Both the position numbers and the translations under genes were made by a program. A DNA stretch of 64,000 nucleotides from NCBI RefSeq assembly GCF_035222375.1, contig NC_085889.1, forward strand, positions 2,108,001-2,172,000, read 5' to 3'. Numbering within the stretch: position 1 is the stretch's first letter; every line of letters begins with the position of its first letter. Shown here piece by piece: positions 10,903-22,905 of the stretch. The notes beneath the pieces were generated by a model. It saw only the letters and a list, made by a program, of their open reading frames with translations, had not been told where the DNA came from and made no database searches. Source of the DNA: Podospora pseudocomata. Taxonomy: Eukaryota; Ascomycota; Sordariomycetes; Sordariales; Podosporaceae.

Positions 10903-12074
10903 ACGCCACGCTCAAGTATGGCTATCAGGTAGGTAGCTATATCGTATATACACCCTCACTCCCTGGTGGAATGGCAACGACGCCTGTTCATCCCAAATCC
11001 GCATGTGCTTGCAGATAGCTGTTGATATGACGGAGAGAAGAAGTTGGTGTAGAATAGGGGAAGGTAATAACGATTCAATTTTATAATATAGAGGGTTAGG
11101 GTTCAGATAAGTAGTTATAGTCTAGTCTAGGTAATAGACTGTATGTATTTTGGATTCGTTGCTTGATAATTAAGCTCGGAGGCATGACGCAAGATGCGTC
11201 TTCAGCAGTGAACAGGGGCTTGACAAGCCACCTGCAGTCTTACCAGACTCATTGGCCTCCCGTGCCTCCCACTGGTGGTTGGAGGAGGGGTTCAGGGCGC
11301 CATACGTCATCACACAAAGGCTCACGGGGACCATGTTATGTTCTCGGCATGGAACCAGTTCGAGGCAGGCTGCTTGCTGATTCTGGAGCTCACTTCACTT
11401 CCAGTCTTTCTCCAGCAGCACTGGGGTCGATTGTGCATTTGATATCATCAGACTGGCCGCAGGGTCCTTCTCTCTCTGTACAACCATCTGTACAGGACAA
11501 GACGTCCATGAGTCGACCGGGGTGGCCAGCTCATTTTTGGCCGACATCCCGATCAGCAGACAACGGAACCCCAGTCAATCAAAAAGGCCCCAAGGAACCC
11601 TGTCAAAGCCCAGCTCCTTTCCCGAAAGGGGCCCTCCGCCAAGCACTCTCAAGACGACGACGTCGTCGGTCGACATCACCGCCTAGACCCCCAAATCGCC
11701 ATCCCTCATCCATCCAGCATAGGGATATCCGTACATCGCACCCGTCATCTCTTTTCGCTCGACCACTACTTTTCTGATCTATTGCGCCGCCGGCAAAAAC
11801 ACAGCATACAAGATAATACCTATCTCCTTCTCTGCCTGAGACACCGTCCAGACCTGTGAAAGCATTCTGTGTCGCATGTACGCCCCATCGTCTCATTCTT
11901 GCTCTTCTTCCGCGCGCAGCGCACCCTGGCACCAGGAGGCAGCCGCTTCCCATCTGTACAAAGTACCGGAGCTAATAATTGGTGAACCAGCCCTCAGCGA
12001 GTCGACACCTGTGCGGCCAAACTCTAAAGCGCCTATATGTCTTCCCGTTGCACTTCGCATTAGCACCGACCATC
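10903..12074. other. 1.2-kb intergenic region
   Basis: It covers the 3' end of the repeat-protein gene (AT-rich near 11060-11170, likely the untranslated tail) and the promoter and leader of the SLM1-like gene. One isolated TTAGGGTT occurs near 11096 but there is no telomeric array. The 204-codon frame at 11163-11777 has no recognisable family. Confidence 0.5.
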
Positions 12075-14743
12075 ATGTCAACCAACCGGTCTCCAGCTGG
12101 CGTCGTTTCCCCCCCTCCCCTCAGTCAGGACCGTGGATACGGCCCTTCAAACCATTTTCCTCAGCAGCAGCACGGCATGGAACAGGGCTATCCCACGGCT
12201 GCAGCAGATGCCGAGACCCTCTCCAATACCATTGCAAACTCCCACGTCGAACACGACAACCACCTTGACGGTCCCGTAGCCCCGCGTCCGACCAAGTTCA
12301 CCGAAGAGTGGGATGTTAGCCAGCGAGGAAGCTCCATTATTGACGGCCAGAGATATAGCAAGACCAGTAATCACGTCAACAACAGCGCGATGCAGCGGTC
12401 CAGTTCCTACGCCGGCTCCGTCGCAGGCATCACCAACGATGGAGCGACATCTCTGTCTCGTGGCAACACCCTGAAGAAGAAGGCCTCCATACGGAGGAGC
12501 GGCAGTCTGAAGCGAAGTAACAGCCGGCGGAGCATGAAGGCAGGCAGTGTGAGGAGTCTTGCCCTTCAGCCAACGACAGACCAGGATGAACTTCACAGCG
12601 CTTTCTACTGCCCAGTGCCCACATCGGGTAGTCCGACTGAGGTTCTTGCGAACCGCTTTCAAGGTTAGTGCTTGTCTCGACCAGATCACCCATCCTTGCG
12701 ATCTTGTGGCTAACCTCATGCTTGAAGCCTGGCGCAAGATTCTCAAGGACTTGATTACATACTTTCGCGAAATCCAAGCACACTATGAACACCGAGCCAA
12801 GTCGCTAATCAAACTGGGCAATGTGCTGAACAATATCACGACGCCTCCGGGCTTCATCGCGTCCGGTGGTCTCGATGACGCATTGCAGATTTTGCGAGGG
12901 CACAACAAACAAGCCATTATGGAGGCTAACAAGGCGAGAGAGATTGAGGAGGATGTCATCTTGGCACTGACCGGTCTGCGTAGCGACTTGCATCAGAAGA
13001 TCAAAGAGATCAAGAACCTATCAGGCGACTTCAAGAACTCGGTGGATAAAGAGATGGAGGCGACTCGCAAGGCTGTAAATCACCTACAGGACGTCTTGGG
13101 CCAAACCGAGCTCGACACGGCCTTGACAACTGGAAAGCAAGATCCTTATTTATTACGACTTAACGTTGACCGGCAGTTGGAGAAACAGATAGATGAGGAA
13201 AACTACCTGCATCAGGTAAGCCCCCCCTTTCAAGGCGGTGCGCAGAGTGATACTCACTGTTCCTATTCAAGGCATACCTAAACCTGGAGAACTCGGGGAA
13301 AGAACTCGAGTCGATTGTCGTCGGCGAGATCCAAAAGTCATACAACGCCTATGCCAGCATACTCAAGCGGGAAGCAGACTCTGCCTATGGGACCATCGAA
13401 GAGCTTCGGCTTGGCCCCATCACCCTGGCCAAGGACGCAGAATGGCTATCTTTTGTTCACAGAGATGAACGCTTTGTTGACCCCGACCTTCCCATGCGGT
13501 CAGCTGAGTTCATACATTACCCAGGACGGGATCACTATGCTTGCCAAGAGATTCGAGCGGGCTTGTTGGAACGGAAGAGCAAGTACTTGAAGAGCTACAC
13601 AGCCGGATGGTATGTTCTTCTCTTGCCGAGACCACGTGTACAAGGTTTGTTTGTACTGACACATGCAGGTACGTTCTTTCACCCACGCATCTGCACGAGT
13701 TCAAATCTGCGGACAAGACACAAGCACCCGTCATGTCCCTCTACCTGCCGGAACAGAAATTGGGATCGCACTCCACAGAAGGCGGATCCTCGAATAAGTT
13801 CGTTCTCAAGGGCCGCCAGACAGGATCGATGCATCGTGGCCACACATGGGTATTCCGCGCGGAGAGCCATGATACGATGATGGCCTGGTACGAGGACATC
13901 AAAACTTTGACCGAGAGGACTCCGGAAGAGCGAAGCAATCTCGTGCGTGGCAACAGTCGAAGCATTAGCAGATCATCTCAACGGTCGTCTCTTAGCAGCG
14001 ACGGGGTCGACGATGACGAAGACCCCCCCTTCATGGCAACTGCCACATCCGTCAATCAGCAGCCGAGACCAGACTCCCTGCCTCGACGTCCTTCAGGTGG
14101 GCGATTCCCATCTGACCTCCAAGTAAACGCACAACGAGGCTTACAGGTCCCCCTCTCGCCACTTAGCATAAGCTCCGAACCAAACAGATACGACGAGAAC
14201 GATCGCGATGTCATTGTTGCAGCCAATACCATCCCCGGAAGTGAGCTAGGACCGCAATATCATACCCATCAGCATTTCGATACGTCATCGACAACTCGAC
14301 GGAACGAGGACCTGCGCTCGCCGCCCATCCCCCAGACCGGGACAACAACAGGCGCCTACGAGGAACCAAACGGACGTGTCGTTGGGTCTGCAAATAACCA
14401 AGTCTACACCAATGGAGGATCGGATTCTTATCAGAAAGATGGCATGGTGTGGGCAGAACCAGTTCCTATCTCGCCTTCCACGCTCAGAGATCAGGCTCAA
14501 ACATTGTCCTCACGAGCCGATGCAGATGATCGACTCTATGCCACACAGAACATCTCGGTGACAGACGGCCAAGATGGCTACAAGTCGGAGCCTCGAGGGA
14601 ACTGGTATGGGCAGGCCAATGGGGGTATAGCCCAAAACGACCCGCAAGTACGACCAGGCGCCGAGCGAACAGACAGTGCCCCAACCATCTCACATCTACA
14701 TATACCTGGGGAGTATCCCAAGAGTTCGACCAGCGGCTTTTGA
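12075..14743 (+). CDS. SLM1: SLM1/SLM2-like PH-domain protein (TORC2/eisosome-linked)
   Basis: In yeast, Slm1/2 bind PI(4,5)P2 at the plasma membrane, dock in eisosomes, and carry TORC2 signals to actin and sphingolipid control. Exons 12075..12663, 12728..13215, 13272..13609 and 13669..14743 give 829 aa. Residues 1 to about 195 are Ser-rich and disordered with a basic KKKASIRRSGSLKR cluster, a plausible phosphorylation region. Residues about 200-460 are a helical F-BAR-like domain (AWRKILKDLITYFREIQ, YNAYASILKREADSAY). A PH domain spans about 463-560 (YLKSYTAGWYVLSPTHLHEFKS to HTWVFRAESHDTMMAWYEDI). The rest is a Ser/Pro-rich tail ending in a short conserved-looking stretch near PTISHLHIPGEYP. 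The first intron has a clean GCTAAC branch site. The chosen ATG starts MSTNRSP; an in-frame ATG 32 codons upstream looks like leader. Confidence 0.93.
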
Positions 14744-15623
14744 TACCCTTGAAAGAATGTGAAAACTGGCTCGGAGGGTTTTCTTTTTGTGTTAATTGTT
14801 CTTTAATTGTCCTCTGGCGCAAACCGTCGAAGTTCAAGGCCCCTTTTATTCACTGTCAGTGGTGTCCGGCACCAGCCTTTCCCTGCTAGTTGAAGATCCA
14901 ACAGTCTCGCAGATGGCAGAATGTTATGGTTTATCCCCATTACCGCTCTTGGTATTAAATAACGAAGATATCTTTGTGATTGAAGATCGGATCTTGGACA
15001 CTGCCACCGCTATTTGCCTCACCTTCTCATGTGATCCAGTCTCATTGCGAGTCTGCACCCTGACAGAGATGTATGCGCTGGTGTTCGTGTCGCTGTTTTG
15101 AGTTTGCAACCAACCTCCCAACCTCGCACCCGCCTTCATCAAGAGCCCTGAGCGCACTAGTCCCTCAGGCTTCTGTATATCTCGGGGAGGTTGGAGAGAA
15201 AAGAGAGAAGATTTCATGCATCTCTGGGACACGCCCGATCCTCTTGTGATGGCGTGCGCTCGAACAGCCTCTGCGCTGCGCTATGTACATCGAGCTCTTC
15301 AAGTTCTGATCGTAGCCACGAATCCCGCCTTCTATTTAAACTAAGCCAGCCCATGGACCCCCAACCAACATATTGCCATCTTCCAGGCATGACCATCTGC
15401 TTTCAAGAAGGCCAGTGTGCCTCCAACTTCCTTCGTTGCGCTTCTCACACTCTCCTGTCAACATTGGTCTATCTCACTCCCGAATTCCATTCTTTAACTG
15501 CAACGTCCGACCAGCTAGATGCGTGTGTGAGGATACAACCAGAGAACACCTGCCCTACAGCTTTCACTGGTCCTCTCTCTCCTCTGCTCACCTGCGACAA
15601 AATATACTCGCAAATCAGAAACT
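14744..15623. other. Intergenic region, SLM1-like to transporter
   Basis: It holds the SLM1-like 3' end and the transporter promoter. A TATTTAAA-like element lies at 15333-15340, about 290 bp before the first transporter ATG. Frames here match nothing I recognise. Confidence 0.5.
15333..15340 (+). promoter_or_regulatory. Possible TATA-like element of the transporter gene
   Basis: The sequence TATTTAAA is the clearest TATA-like string upstream of the transporter. Distance to either candidate ATG (290-370 bp) would imply a fairly long leader. Inference from sequence only. Confidence 0.25.
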
Positions 15624-18235
15624 ATGGGTACCAGAAAACCGTCCTGTTCTTGGGACGACCAGGCGGCGGTCGATGCTACGCAATGGGCAGTAGATGCCAT
15701 GACCGTAGCGACTGAGTCGTTTCGACTGCAGTTCCAAGGTCAGTTTGGAGAGGCCAATGGCCGATCACGCCGGAACTCATCGAGCCTGGATGATGTTCTC
15801 TCCGAGCGCCGGGCCTCACGTCAACGTGGCCAAGTCCATGTGACTGGACGGCGGCCCGTCTCGGAGAGACCTAACAACCTTGATGCAAACTACAAGGGGC
15901 CTCTCTCATCAAACCCGCCTTCTATGTCGTTCACCTCAGAGCCTCACGATCTACCCAGGCCACCCGACCCGACCGCTACACGACCAGTGCAGCAGCACAT
16001 CGGCATCCACATCAGCAAAAACAGCGGGAGAAACAGGGCATCATCTCAGCCCTATCCCGCTTTTCACAGGCCTCTAACACCTCGTCAGTCATCTCAAAAA
16101 GAACCTGAGCGTCACCACCCCTTGCCCTCCCTACCCCTTCATCCCGATCTTCGGGCTGATGAGGAAAACAGGGATAGCAAGCAGTTCTCCGTGCAACAGT
16201 ACGATGCGGTGAACCCCGCGGATTCTCAGTCGACCATGGTACCCCTGGAAGATGCAGAAACCGACACCACCTACCTTTCATCTTCCTTCTCCTCCTCCAC
16301 TGCCATCGCCAAGCCGAAAGCCTCTCACTTTTCCCCTCGGCGCAAATCCAGGGCCGCCTCCCGAACCATGGTATCGTCCTCCTCCCCCTATCAATCCTCT
16401 GCCTCATCCACTCCAACCCGTCCTCGCTCACCTCCCTCAGCGGCTACCCAGTCCCCTTCCACCCGGCCAGACGTCCTCGTCTCCCCTTTTCACGAGATCC
16501 TCTTCGTCCTCCTCATCTGCCTAGCCCAGATCCTCATGCTTGCCGGTCTCGCCCAGGCCATGGTCCCCGCCTCGATCATCTCCCAGTCCTTTGGTGACTC
16601 CACTCCCGGCACCATGGCGTGGTACTCAGCCGCGTACGGCCTCACATCAGCAACATTCGTCCTTCCGTCTGGCCGTGTGGGCGATCTCTTTGGCCACAAA
16701 AAGGTGTTTGTCACTGGCTGGCTTTGGTTCGGCCTGTGGAGCTTGATTGCTGGGTTTTCTGGACACGCCGAGCGCAGCGCGGGCGAGGGGACGGTCTTCT
16801 TTTGTGTGGCGAGGGGGCTGCAGGGGATCGGACCGGCGCTGTTGGTGCCGAGCGGGCAGGCGTTGTTGGGCAGGACGTATCAGCCGGGGATGAGGAAGAA
16901 TATGGTGCTCTGCCTGTTTGGGGCGTCGGCGCCGCTGGGGTTTGTCATGGGGGCTATCTTCTCGAGTTTGTTTGCAGTGCGAGGGAACTGGCCGTGGGCG
17001 TTTTGGCTGTTGGCCATCATGTGCTTTGTGCTCGCGGTGGTGAGCTTGTTTATCCTGCCGACTTCACGGGGTCAGTCTTGTCTGAAAGGGGGGGAGGGCT
17101 TGTGGTCACAGTTCGATGGATGGGGTATGATGCTCGGCGTCAGCGGGTTGGTGCTGCTGAACTTTGCATTCAATCAAGCTCCCAACGTCTCTTGGAAGAC
17201 ACCTTATACGTATTTCCTGTTGATCATTGGGTTGATCTTGATTGCTGCTTTCGTGTCTCATGAGTGGAAGGCGCCTTACCCCCTTATTCCTATCGCGGCC
17301 ATGAAGCCGGCGACGAACTTTGTGTTGGGCTGTACGGGGGCTGGCTGGGGGTGTTTTAGTATTTGGATTTATTACACCTTCAATGTTGTTCAAAATCTGA
17401 AAGGATGGTCGCCGTTGCTCGCTTCTGTGAGCTTCATTCCAGCGTACGTATCCCCCCAAGTTGCCTAGTCAACAAGGGAAAATGAAAAGAACTAACGAGA
17501 CGTTGCGGTGTAAAGTCCGATATGTGGCCTTGCTGCCAGTATTCTGGTCGGATTCTTGATGTCGCGAGTCAAGCCTCACTGGATCATGTTGATATCCATG
17601 TGTGCATTCTTCATCGGAAGTCTCCTTCTCGCCACCGCACCTGTCCATCAGAGCTACTGGTTTAGTACTTTTTTCGGGATACTTATCATGCCGTTTGTCA
17701 GTCACCTCTTCCTCCCATTCAACTAGGATATCGCCACTGACACATCGTGATAGGGGATGGACATGGGTAATCCGGCGGTATGCTGTTCCAAGGTCCCTTT
17801 TCGGATCGTTGTTATGTACGAGATGGCTTACTTTCTACCTAGGCCACCATTTTACTCAGCAATAGCGTTTCCAAAGAACACCAAGGCATCGCCGCAAGCT
17901 TGGTAGTAACGACGGTCAACTATTCGTATGTTAGCCTGAAAAAAAGGGGTTGGAAACTAGTGTTGACTCTGGATGTAGGATTTCCCTTGCTCTTGGAATT
18001 GCGGGTACTATAGAGGTGGTATGTATGACCCTACTTGTGCTACACCAAGACAAATAGCTAAAGCCGCCACTAGCATGTCAATGAGACAGGCGATGAGCTC
18101 CTGAAGGGCTACAGAGCTGCTCAGTATTTCGGAACAGGCCTCGGCTTCTTGGGCGTGCTTCTGGCCTTGGGATTCTTGCTCCAGAGTTACCACCAGAAGC
18201 CACCTGTGGCATCATATCCGCTCCAGACGAGGTAA
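15624..18235 (+). CDS. DHA2-type major facilitator transporter (ATR1-like)
   Basis: Six exons: 15624..17443, 17516..17696, 17754..17777, 17843..17925, 17979..18018 and 18074..18235, giving 769 aa. The membrane part from about residue 290 has the 14-span drug:proton antiporter layout, with AWYSAAYGLTSATFVLPSGRVGDLFGHKKV (loop with GRVGDLFGHK, motif A), GLQGIGPALLVPSGQALLG and the late block ATILLSNSVSKEHQGIAASLV. Relatives include yeast Atr1 (aminotriazole and boron resistance); the substrate cannot be told. The N-terminal 285 or so residues are hydrophilic, Ser/Pro/Arg-rich and disordered, unusually long for this family. Start choice is uncertain: the ATG at 15699 (MTVATESF) would shorten the protein by 25 residues. 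The third exon is only 24 nt and the donor after exon 2 is the weak GTCAGT. The gene ends about 400 bp from the convergent GAR1 gene. Confidence 0.9.
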
Positions 18236-18650
18236 AAGGGCTTTGGTGCGTGAGAGAAAGGCGAGGAAATGGCTGTGTGTAGTTAGTCGGCGTATAGGTA
18301 TGAAACCAAAAACAACAGGGAAGAGTCCGTCAATGACCAAAACGGCGTCCGCTATTTCAGGCTACGCTTCAACTTTTATGATGAATGTACAATCAATCCG
18401 AGCAGATGCAAAAATATTTTGCCATAAATGAAAGCAAAGACCCAAGACCCTTCCCAAACGCCATTAAGCCAGCCCGAGTTCCGCAGACAACGCCATTGAC
18501 GCGGTCGCTCCGCTCGATGATATAGACTGCCCGCCCCTTTGCTACTCCTCCAATGCCGTGTACTGTACGAATTCTCGAGACATCCGAACAACCCGTGGCG
18601 ACCTCCCCTTTTGTCGTCTCTAGTTTCCCTTTTTTGAGAATATTTCTCCT
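18236..18650. other. Convergent 3' intergenic region (transporter / GAR1)
   Basis: A 415-bp stretch between two convergent stop codons that should contain both 3' untranslated regions. Nothing else seen. Confidence 0.55.
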
Positions 18651-19443
18651 TTACCGGCTGAAGCCTCCTCTGCCGCCACGAGAGAAACCACCACCTCCGC
18701 GGCCACCGCCTCCACGGCCGCCGAAACCGCTGCCGCCGCGGCCACCGCCACGACCACCGCCGAAACCGCCGCCGCCGCGACCGCCGCCAAAGCCACCACC
18801 ACCGCGGCCACCGAATCCTCCCCTACCACCACGTCCACCGGGACCTCCACGACCACCGCGGGACGCGCCGCCACGGCTGGGCTTCTTGACTTTGCTGGCT
18901 CCCGGGGGAGGCTTAGGCTTGGGAAGGAACTTCTCGAGGGGCAGGAGCTTCTCGCCGGCAATGTAGAACTTGTCGCCAACCTTGAAGGAAGTGGCCTGGA
19001 TGCCCTCGGTGGGCTTGATGGTGAAGTAAACCTGGTTGATGGGACCGAGAACTTCGTCGACCTTGCCAACCGGAGTCTGCAGAATCAATTGTCAGTCTCC
19101 AGCTACGTCGCAGCTAACCACCGCGCGGTCGTGAACCACCAGAGGAAAACCTACCTTGTTCTCTAGGTAGATAGGCGCGTTGAAGTGAGGAATCTTGGCA
19201 TTGGTAGACTCGACGACCATTTCACCTTCGCAAGAATGAATGAACTTGCCCATCTCGAGAACCTGGGCGGGAGGGCCCATATCGCGTTGTTGGAAGCCGC
19301 CGCGACCTGCAATTCGTTGGCAATTCATTAGTAACCTTGTCCTTCGCAATTCGCACACCTCGACAGTGAGACTGCTCACCTCCTCCACGGCCACCGAAAC
19401 CACCACCGCCACCGCGGCCACGTGAACCCCCGCGAAACGACAT
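18651..19443 (-). CDS. GAR1: H/ACA snoRNP subunit Gar1
   Basis: Gar1 is one of four core proteins of box H/ACA particles that convert uridine to pseudouridine in rRNA and snRNA in the nucleolus. Exons complement(18651..19076, 19155..19306, 19380..19443) give 213 aa. The N-terminal RGG stretch ([15 protein letters not shown]) and the long C-terminal Gly/Arg domain flank a compact beta-barrel core of about residues 30-125: [52 protein letters not shown] and [20 protein letters not shown]. This arrangement and length are diagnostic. The first splice falls inside the N-terminal RGG run. The GC-rich C-terminal codons create long false frames on the other strand. Confidence 0.97.
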
Positions 19444-20230
19444 TTTTTCTATTGTCCCGTCGTAATTATTGAACTGGCGACGGCTTGTGTTGCTGTTGTG
19501 GGGTTGAAGTTGGTGTCTGTGTCGCAACCTTCAACTTTTCGTTATGGAGATCGAACGAAGCTCGAAAACAATTAATTTTTCGGACCTGCAGAATCGAAAG
19601 CGGTCAAAAATTTTGCCGTATCAATCCGCTGGGGTGTGCCCCACTTGGTGCCGTCTTCTGCCACCCCGCGCTACCGAATGCCAAGGCCCGGTTTGGACCC
19701 AGCAGTGGGAACACGCACTGTATAGAGACCGCTGAAGTCGTCGTCTCAGCCAGCCAAGCGTCAGCAATACCACCCAAAAGAGTAGCGGCCAGATTTGTTT
19801 CTACCATTGTGCACACAGTACGAAGAAAGCCTTGCCTCGATATCCAAGTCCCCAGATCTATCTCTGGACACGGTAACGTCTAGAACTTGCTTCCATCTCA
19901 TCTTGGTGCAAGCCTCCAAAAAGGACAACTTGTCACATAATACCGGGGCTTTCAGCCACTGGACCTTATTTTTACTCCTCCTGCCCATTCACTGCTTTGC
20001 AGGCTTTAATCCAACAATCGAATGCCCGTTCCGATCTTCCATGCTTCCTAACTTGCTCTTCCTAGCTGCCCCGTTGGTGCTCGTCGTCTGACCGCGCCTT
20101 GCGCTGCCTGCGCCCCTGACTACACACACATCTGCCTGACACATAAACGTCTCGTTTAAACCGTCGTTAGATTCCACGATACGCTTTGTAATTCGAACAC
20201 ACTCTGGTCTTTCGCAACAACCTCCCCGTC
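19444..20230. promoter_or_regulatory. Divergent promoter region, GAR1 (-) and P58IPK-like gene (+)
   Basis: About 790 bp between two start codons that point away from each other. It must contain both promoters and leaders. I could not point to a convincing unfolded-protein-response element. No gene seen inside. Confidence 0.45.
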
Positions 20231-21879
20231 ATGGTTCGCTTATCATCGACGCTGGCCTTTGCGGCCGGCTTCCTATCAACGCCGTCAATGGTCTCGGGCC
20301 TCTCAACGTCGGACATCCCAGCCGACACCCCCATCTCTGCTCTCCTAGCCTCAGCGCAAAGTCACCTGTCAAAGGGCGAAACGAACGACGCCCTCGTCTA
20401 CTACGATGCTGCTATCGCCAGAGATCCCTCCAACTACTTGACCTTGTTCAAGCGCGCCACAACCTACCTTTCTCTCGGCCGCAGATCACAGGCCACCGAT
20501 GATTTCGAGAAGGTGCTTTCGATCAAGCCAACTTTCGAGGGTGCGCACCTTCAGCTAGGAAAACTGCGCGCCAGCGCCGCCGACTGGGACGGAGCAAAGC
20601 TTCATTACAAGAAGGCCAAGAAGACAGAGGAGGTTGCCGCAGTTGAGGCGGCCAAGGCGGCGGCAAAGGCTGCTGAAGCAGCAGCCAAGGCTGGGAACTG
20701 GGAAGAGTGTGTCAAGCAGGCCGACGATGCCATCCTGACGGCGAACAGGGCGATTCACTTGCGCGAGCTTCGCAAGGACTGCGCGTTTGAGAGGGGAGCC
20801 GTGGAAAGGGGTATTGCTGACCTGCAGCACATCCTCCAAATGCAACCTGGCAACACGAAGCCACACGTCCAGATCTCAGCCATCACATTCTACGCGCTCG
20901 GAAACCTCGAGGACGGCGCGACAGCTATCAGGAAGTGCCTGCACTCTGACCCTGACAACAAGGTGTGCAAGCGGCTGTTGAGGGAGGAGAAGGCGACCAT
21001 CAAAGTCATGGAGAAGGTGAAGAAGGCCTTGGACAAGGGGCAGCAGATGACTGCTGTACGGCAACTCGTACCTACGAGCGACAGTGAAGGCTTGATCAAG
21101 GAGGTGAAGGACCAGATCCACAGTCTGCGGGAAGATGGCTCGATACCGAAGGCAGCTCCAAATGAACTGCTTTCAAGGTTAGTTGAGATGGCGTGCCAGG
21201 CGTATTACGAGGTAAGTCTTCTGCGTCTCAGCCCCTTTCTCCGTTAAAACCGCCATGTATTGACAATGTTCGGCAACAGACCAACAGCAAAAAGGCCAAG
21301 GAATACTGCGAAGAGTCCCTCACTCTAAATGAGAACTCTTTCTTTGGTCTTCTCTACAAGGCCAAACACCTCCTCGACAAGGAAGAGTACGAAGCTTCCA
21401 TCAACACTCTCCAAAAGGCTGCCGAGGCTCGCCCTGACAAGGAAGACCTTGTCAATCCTCTGATGCAAAAGGCCCAGGTTGCCCTCAAACGCTCCAAGAC
21501 CAAGGACTACTACAAGGTCCTTGGTGTTGCTCATGACGCCGACGAACGCCAGATCAAGTCTGCCTACCGCAAGCTCTCCAAAGTTCACCACCCCGACAAG
21601 GCCGCCAAACAAGGGCTTACCAAGGAGGAAGCCGAGAAGAAGATGGCGAGCATCAACGAGGCGTACGAGGTTCTCAGCGACCCCGAGCTCAGGGCACGGT
21701 TCGACAGGGGTGACGACCCGAACAGCCACGAGCAGCAGCAGCAGTATCACCACGGGCATCCATTCGGAGGTGGCCACCCATTCATGTACCAGCAAGGCGG
21801 CAGCGGAGGCGGTGGTGGACAACAGTTCCATTTCAAGTTTGGTCCTGGAGGAGGGTCAGGGTTCCCATTCGGGATGTAG
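20231..21879 (+). CDS. ER-lumenal TPR/J-domain co-chaperone (P58IPK/DNAJC3 type)
   Basis: Exons 20231..21211 and 21280..21879 give 526 aa. The N-terminus (MVRLSSTLAFAAGFLS...) looks like a signal peptide cut near residue 23. TPR repeats fill roughly residues 30-400 (SHLSKGETNDALVYYDAAI, YLTLFKRATTYLSLGR, DWDGAKLHYKKAKK and later pairs), interrupted by an Ala/Lys/Glu-rich helix near 135-155. A J domain follows at about 402-470 with the HPD triad in KVHHPDKAAK and the DYYKVLGV start. The end is a Gln/His run and a Gly-rich stretch ending in FPFGM. In animals the orthologue helps BiP bind misfolded secretory proteins. There is no HDEL/KDEL-type signal at the C-terminus, so ER retention by that route is not shown. 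The intron is 68 nt. Confidence 0.93.
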
Positions 21880-22905
21880 TTTGGTTAGTTGCTTTGGTAG
21901 TAATGAAGAGAGGGTTACTCTTGGAAGAAGGTCTTCCGTTGTCTTGGGTTTGCATTGTGTATGGTTGAGCAGGGGGTGTATTTGGGTGTATCGTTTGAGG
22001 ACTATGTCTGGGACTTGTCATACACCCGGGAGGAGTGAGCCCAGTTCATTCCCAGTGCTTATAGGATGGCTTAGTATTTATATATCACCACCCTTTACAG
22101 TGTGCCCGCTCGAAAAACAACCTTGATCATATCTCATCGAATTCAGACCAGGTGGCAACAATTGTGCATAGATCTTCTCTCGATATCACCAACAATATGT
22201 CCTTCGCACAGCTGAAAGCTTGCCACAGTTGAGCGCCCTGTGTTTTCTGGTCCCGGGATTGAACCGAATGCATATAATCAAAACTCAGGGATATGTTCCT
22301 CCGGGCCTTGCTCATGATCGCAATGTTTGGTATACAGCCGCCCGCGCAGCTAGGTGGGTCAAGGGAGTCAATGTCAGATTCGAAGAGGTTTGCTGCAGCA
22401 GTCGAGAATAAGACAATCATTGTTCAGTAGAGCACCACAGGGTGATGTCCATCTTTATCTCATTGTGGAAAGGGCAACCCCTATTCTCGAATCTACACAA
22501 CCTAGATCTAGGGCCCAATCAACGCATTGTGGCAGAAGCGATGACAGGAGAGGGATTATATGTACAAAATGCTTATAGCCCCGCGCGCACGCTTGCTTGT
22601 GGTTCAGTGCCTCATCCGGTCTCGGCCAGTTTCCCCCATAACTCGCCTCGACCATCGTGGGTCTCACACACGGGTTGCATCAAAATTCTTACAGATTTCT
22701 CCTCAAGTAAACACAGCTCATTTCATATGTAGACACGAGCTGGGCGAGGAGCTAACATGGATGTAGCTCTTTTGATCCTCAGATGCGAGCAAATAAGCTT
22801 GTTCTAGCTGTGATGCATTGTCAATACAACTCCGTCTTTGCCAAGAAGGCAGCCGAGAACCACTCACCTAACAGAATAAGCAGACGCATCGGTTGAGCGG
22901 CCACA
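21880..22905. other. 1-kb convergent intergenic region
   Basis: Lies between the stop codons of the P58IPK-like gene (+) and the mitoferrin gene (-). The frames present do not match any family. A CGGTTCAATCCCGGG-like string near 22251 on the minus strand recalls a tRNA T-arm but has no cloverleaf around it. Confidence 0.5.

Noticed and set aside
11094-11105. GGGTTAGGGTTC, telomere-like
   Set aside because: Only one and a half units; no array, so not an interstitial telomere block.
18553-18966. Pro/Arg-rich plus frame opposite GAR1
   Set aside because: Shadow of the GC-rich RGG codons of GAR1.
22247-22265. T-arm-like string on the minus strand
   Set aside because: Neither anticodon arm, D arm nor acceptor stem can be placed around it.
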